Made by a program: the position numbers and the translations under genes. From Stappia indica (GTDB taxonomy: Bacteria; Pseudomonadota; Alphaproteobacteria; Rhizobiales; Stappiaceae), in contig NZ_CP046908.1 in NCBI RefSeq assembly GCF_009789575.1, forward strand, positions 4,245,001 to 4,309,000: DNA of 64,000 nt, given 5' to 3'. This document shows, piece after piece, positions 62,617-64,000 of the stretch. Every line of letters starts with the position of its first letter. Within the stretch, counting starts at the first letter, position 1. Under the pieces are notes generated by a model. That model did no database searches. It saw nothing but the letters and a program-made list of their open reading frames with translations, and was not told the DNA's origin.

Positions 62617-62835
62617 ATGGCCAAGGAAGAAGTGCTTGAATTTCCGGGGGTGGTTACCGAACTGCTTCCCAATGCGACGTTCCGCGTGAAGCTCGAAAAC
62701 GACCACGAAATCATTGCCCACACGGCCGGGCGCATGCGCAAGAACCGTATTCGCGTTCTCGCCGGCGACCGCGTGCTTGTCGAAATGACGCCCTACGACC
62801 TGACCAAGGGGCGCATCACCTACCGTTTCAAGTGA
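62617..62835 (+). CDS. infA: Translation initiation factor IF-1
   Basis: A 72-residue S1/OB-fold protein: [20 protein letters not shown], then [20 protein letters not shown] and [20 protein letters not shown]. Length and sequence are essentially canonical. It binds the 30S A site and assists IF-2 and IF-3. Upstream are TCAGGAATCC and a terminator-like hairpin, so it has its own promoter. Confidence 0.98.
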   Translation: MAKEEVLEFPGVVTELLPNATFRVKLENDHEIIAHTAGRMRKNRIRVLAGDRVLVEMTPYDLTKGRITYRFK

Positions 62836-62890
62836 CGCCGCAGGGCCGCCCGGCCCGGTCCGTCACCCGCGACAGAGAGACAGCGGTCCG

Positions 62891-63574
62891 ATGATCGCCG
62901 CAGCTTCCGACGAGAGCAATACCGACGGGACCCGTGCCAAGGGCGCGCGCCCCGCGTTGGTGCTTGCCTCCGGCTCGCCGCGCCGGCTGGCGTTGCTCCA
63001 GCAGATCGGCATCGATCCCGACACGCTCCTGCCTGCCGATATCGACGAGACGCCGCGCCGGGGCGAGACCCCGCGGGCGCTGGCGCAGCGCCTGGCGCGC
63101 ACCAAGGCCGAGGTGGCCCGCCGTGCCGCCGACCGCAATGCGGCCAATGTCGACGGGTTGGTGCTCGCCGCGGACACCGTTGTCGCGGTCGGTCGCCGCA
63201 TCCTGCCCAAGGCAGAGACCCACGAGCAGGCCCGCGCCTGCCTGGAGCTGCTGTCGGGCCGCGGTCACCGGGTCTATACCGCGCTGTGCATCAGCGCGCC
63301 GAAGGACGTGGTGCGTCAGCGCCTCGTCGAGACGCGCGTGCGCTTCAAGCGCCTGTCGCGCGCCGAGATCAACGCCTATCTCGACAGCGGCGAGTGGCGC
63401 GGCAAGGCCGGCGGCTACGCGATCCAGGGGCTTGCGGGCGCCTTCGTCGCCAAGCTGGTCGGCTCCTATTCCAATGTGGTCGGCCTGCCTCTGCACGAGA
63501 CGGCCAACCTGCTGGCCGGCCTCAAGTATCCGGTCCTTGCCGGCTGGGCCGATCCGGCCGCCATCCGGCCCTGA
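62891..63574 (+). CDS. maf: Maf-like nucleoside triphosphate pyrophosphatase
   Basis: A 227-residue Maf/HAM1-fold protein. The N-terminal motif [20 protein letters not shown] and the catalytic [16 protein letters not shown] segment are diagnostic, as is [20 protein letters not shown] near the end. Family members hydrolyse dTTP/UTP or modified nucleotides. It begins about 55 bases after infA, with AGAGAGA upstream. The infA-maf order is common in Hyphomicrobiales. Confidence 0.93.
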   Translation: MIAAASDESNTDGTRAKGARPALVLASGSPRRLALLQQIGIDPDTLLPADIDETPRRGETPRALAQRLARTKAEVARRAADRNAANVDGLVLAADTVVAVGRRILPKAETHEQARACLELLSGRGHRVYTALCISAPKDVVRQRLVETRVRFKRLSRAEINAYLDSGEWRGKAGGYAIQGLAGAFVAKLVGSYSNVVGLPLHETANLLAGLKYPVLAGWADPAAIRP

Positions 63575-63669
63575 CCTCACCTCCCGTCCCCCGGCGCGCC
63601 CTTCGCTGCGGCGGGGGCAATTCCCGCTTGGCCTTGCCGGCGGTTCCTTGTCATAACGGGGCGGGTCAT

Positions 63670-63702
63670 GCGGCAAGGGGCACGCCCGTGCCCCGTTGCC
63701 GC
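63670..63702. other. Strong stem-loop upstream of the acyl-CoA synthetase
   Basis: GCGGCAAGGGGCACG (63670-63684) pairs with CGTGCCCC and TTGCCGC (63687-63702) with one bulged G, leaving a loop of only 2 bases (4 if the closing pair opens). It lies between maf and the next gene, 29 bases before its ATG. It has no T-run; it is a possible terminator of the maf transcript or a 5' leader structure. Confidence 0.55.
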
Positions 63703-63731
63703 CGGATGATCATGCAGAGCGGGGAATCTCG

Positions 63732-64000
63732 ATGAATCTCGCAGCCTGGCTGGCGCGGGCCGGAAGGTCGCGTGCGGATGCGGTCGCGCTGGCGCGCGGC
63801 GCCTCGCCGGTCGCCAGCTATCGCGACTTTGCCGGCCGCTCGGCCCGGCTGGCCGGCAGTCTCCTTTCCCATTACGGCCTGTCCCGCGGCGACCGGGTCG
63901 CCATCGTCGCGAAGAACGGCCCGCATTACCTGGAAGCGCTCTATGCCGTGTGGTGGGCGGGCCTGGTCGCGGTGCCGGTCAACGTCAAGCTGCACAGCGC
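63732..64000 (+). CDS. AMP-dependent acyl-CoA synthetase/ligase (3' end outside window)
   Basis: The first 89 residues of an ANL-superfamily enzyme: MNLAAWLARAGRSRADAVAL, SYRDFAGRSARLAGSLLSHY, SRGDRVAIVAKNGPHYLEAL, YAVWWAGLVAVPVNVKLHS. The N-terminal adenylation-domain pattern is clear, but the P-loop, Y/FGxTE and lysine motifs lie beyond the window, so fatty, aryl or other acid specificity cannot be judged. The ATG at 63732 follows GCGGGGAATCTCG. Confidence 0.85.
   Translation, partial: MNLAAWLARAGRSRADAVALARGASPVASYRDFAGRSARLAGSLLSHYGLSRGDRVAIVAKNGPHYLEALYAVWWAGLVAVPVNVKLHS

Overview
The window is high-G+C chromosomal DNA (about two-thirds G+C by eye) from a bacterium that is most likely an alphaproteobacterium of the order Hyphomicrobiales (Rhizobiales). 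The best evidence is the right end, where DUF2948, hisD, an UPF0262 protein, a low-molecular-weight phosphatase-like protein, infA and maf follow one another, an order I associate with that group. Intergenic palindromes with CTAG ends point the same way. A Stappia/Labrenzia-like marine heterotroph would fit, but that is inference. I see no tRNA, rRNA, CRISPR array, phage or insertion sequence.

Most of the window is a row of self-contained catabolic or uptake modules, each with its own regulator and transporter. (1) 1-3.2 kb: two overlapping FAD-dependent amine or amino-acid oxidoreductases divergent from a LysR regulator. (2) 3.3-9 kb: a sugar-type ABC transporter (two permeases, ATPase, binding protein) and a LOG-family gene, controlled by a divergent DeoR regulator; two near-identical palindromic operators mark the regulon. 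(3) 9-14 kb: dabB-dabA, a DAC-type inorganic carbon uptake system, with a divergent LysR gene and a perfect palindrome between. (4) 14.2-23.7 kb: an Lrp regulator, a class V PLP enzyme, an FAD oxidoreductase, two different proteins of the L-2-amino-thiazoline-4-carboxylate hydrolase family and a complete LivHMGF-type ABC transporter. This is the best candidate for an undescribed pathway, probably for a cyclic or sulfur-containing amino acid.

(5) 23.8-36.2 kb: a sugar-acid module that looks like a full De Ley-Doudoroff route: ABC importer, sugar or lactone dehydrogenases, an SMP-30 lactonase fused to an IclR regulator, an enolase-superfamily dehydratase, dgoK and dgoA, plus a DapA-like protein. 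(6) 36.3-44.3 kb: an IclR regulator, an SDR, a fumarate-reductase/ketosteroid-dehydrogenase-like flavoprotein, an EamA exporter and a TRAP transporter. (7) 44.4-55.4 kb: a LacI repressor with three copies of one operator, a Liv-type ABC transporter, a GST, an intradiol dioxygenase, an SDR, a BKACE (DUF849) enzyme, an MDR reductase and a cupin. This suggests aromatic-ring catabolism ending in a BKACE step. (8) 55.8-59.2 kb: a large GAF/PAS/GGDEF protein with a degenerate EAL domain. (9) 59.3-64 kb: the housekeeping block and the start of an acyl-CoA synthetase.

Two patterns cross module borders. A strong stem-loop lies directly downstream of every promoter-proximal solute-binding-protein gene (four of four). 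Three diverged CTAG-bounded palindromic elements interrupt operons; in the two places where one follows a gene directly, its terminal CTAG supplies that gene's TAG stop codon.
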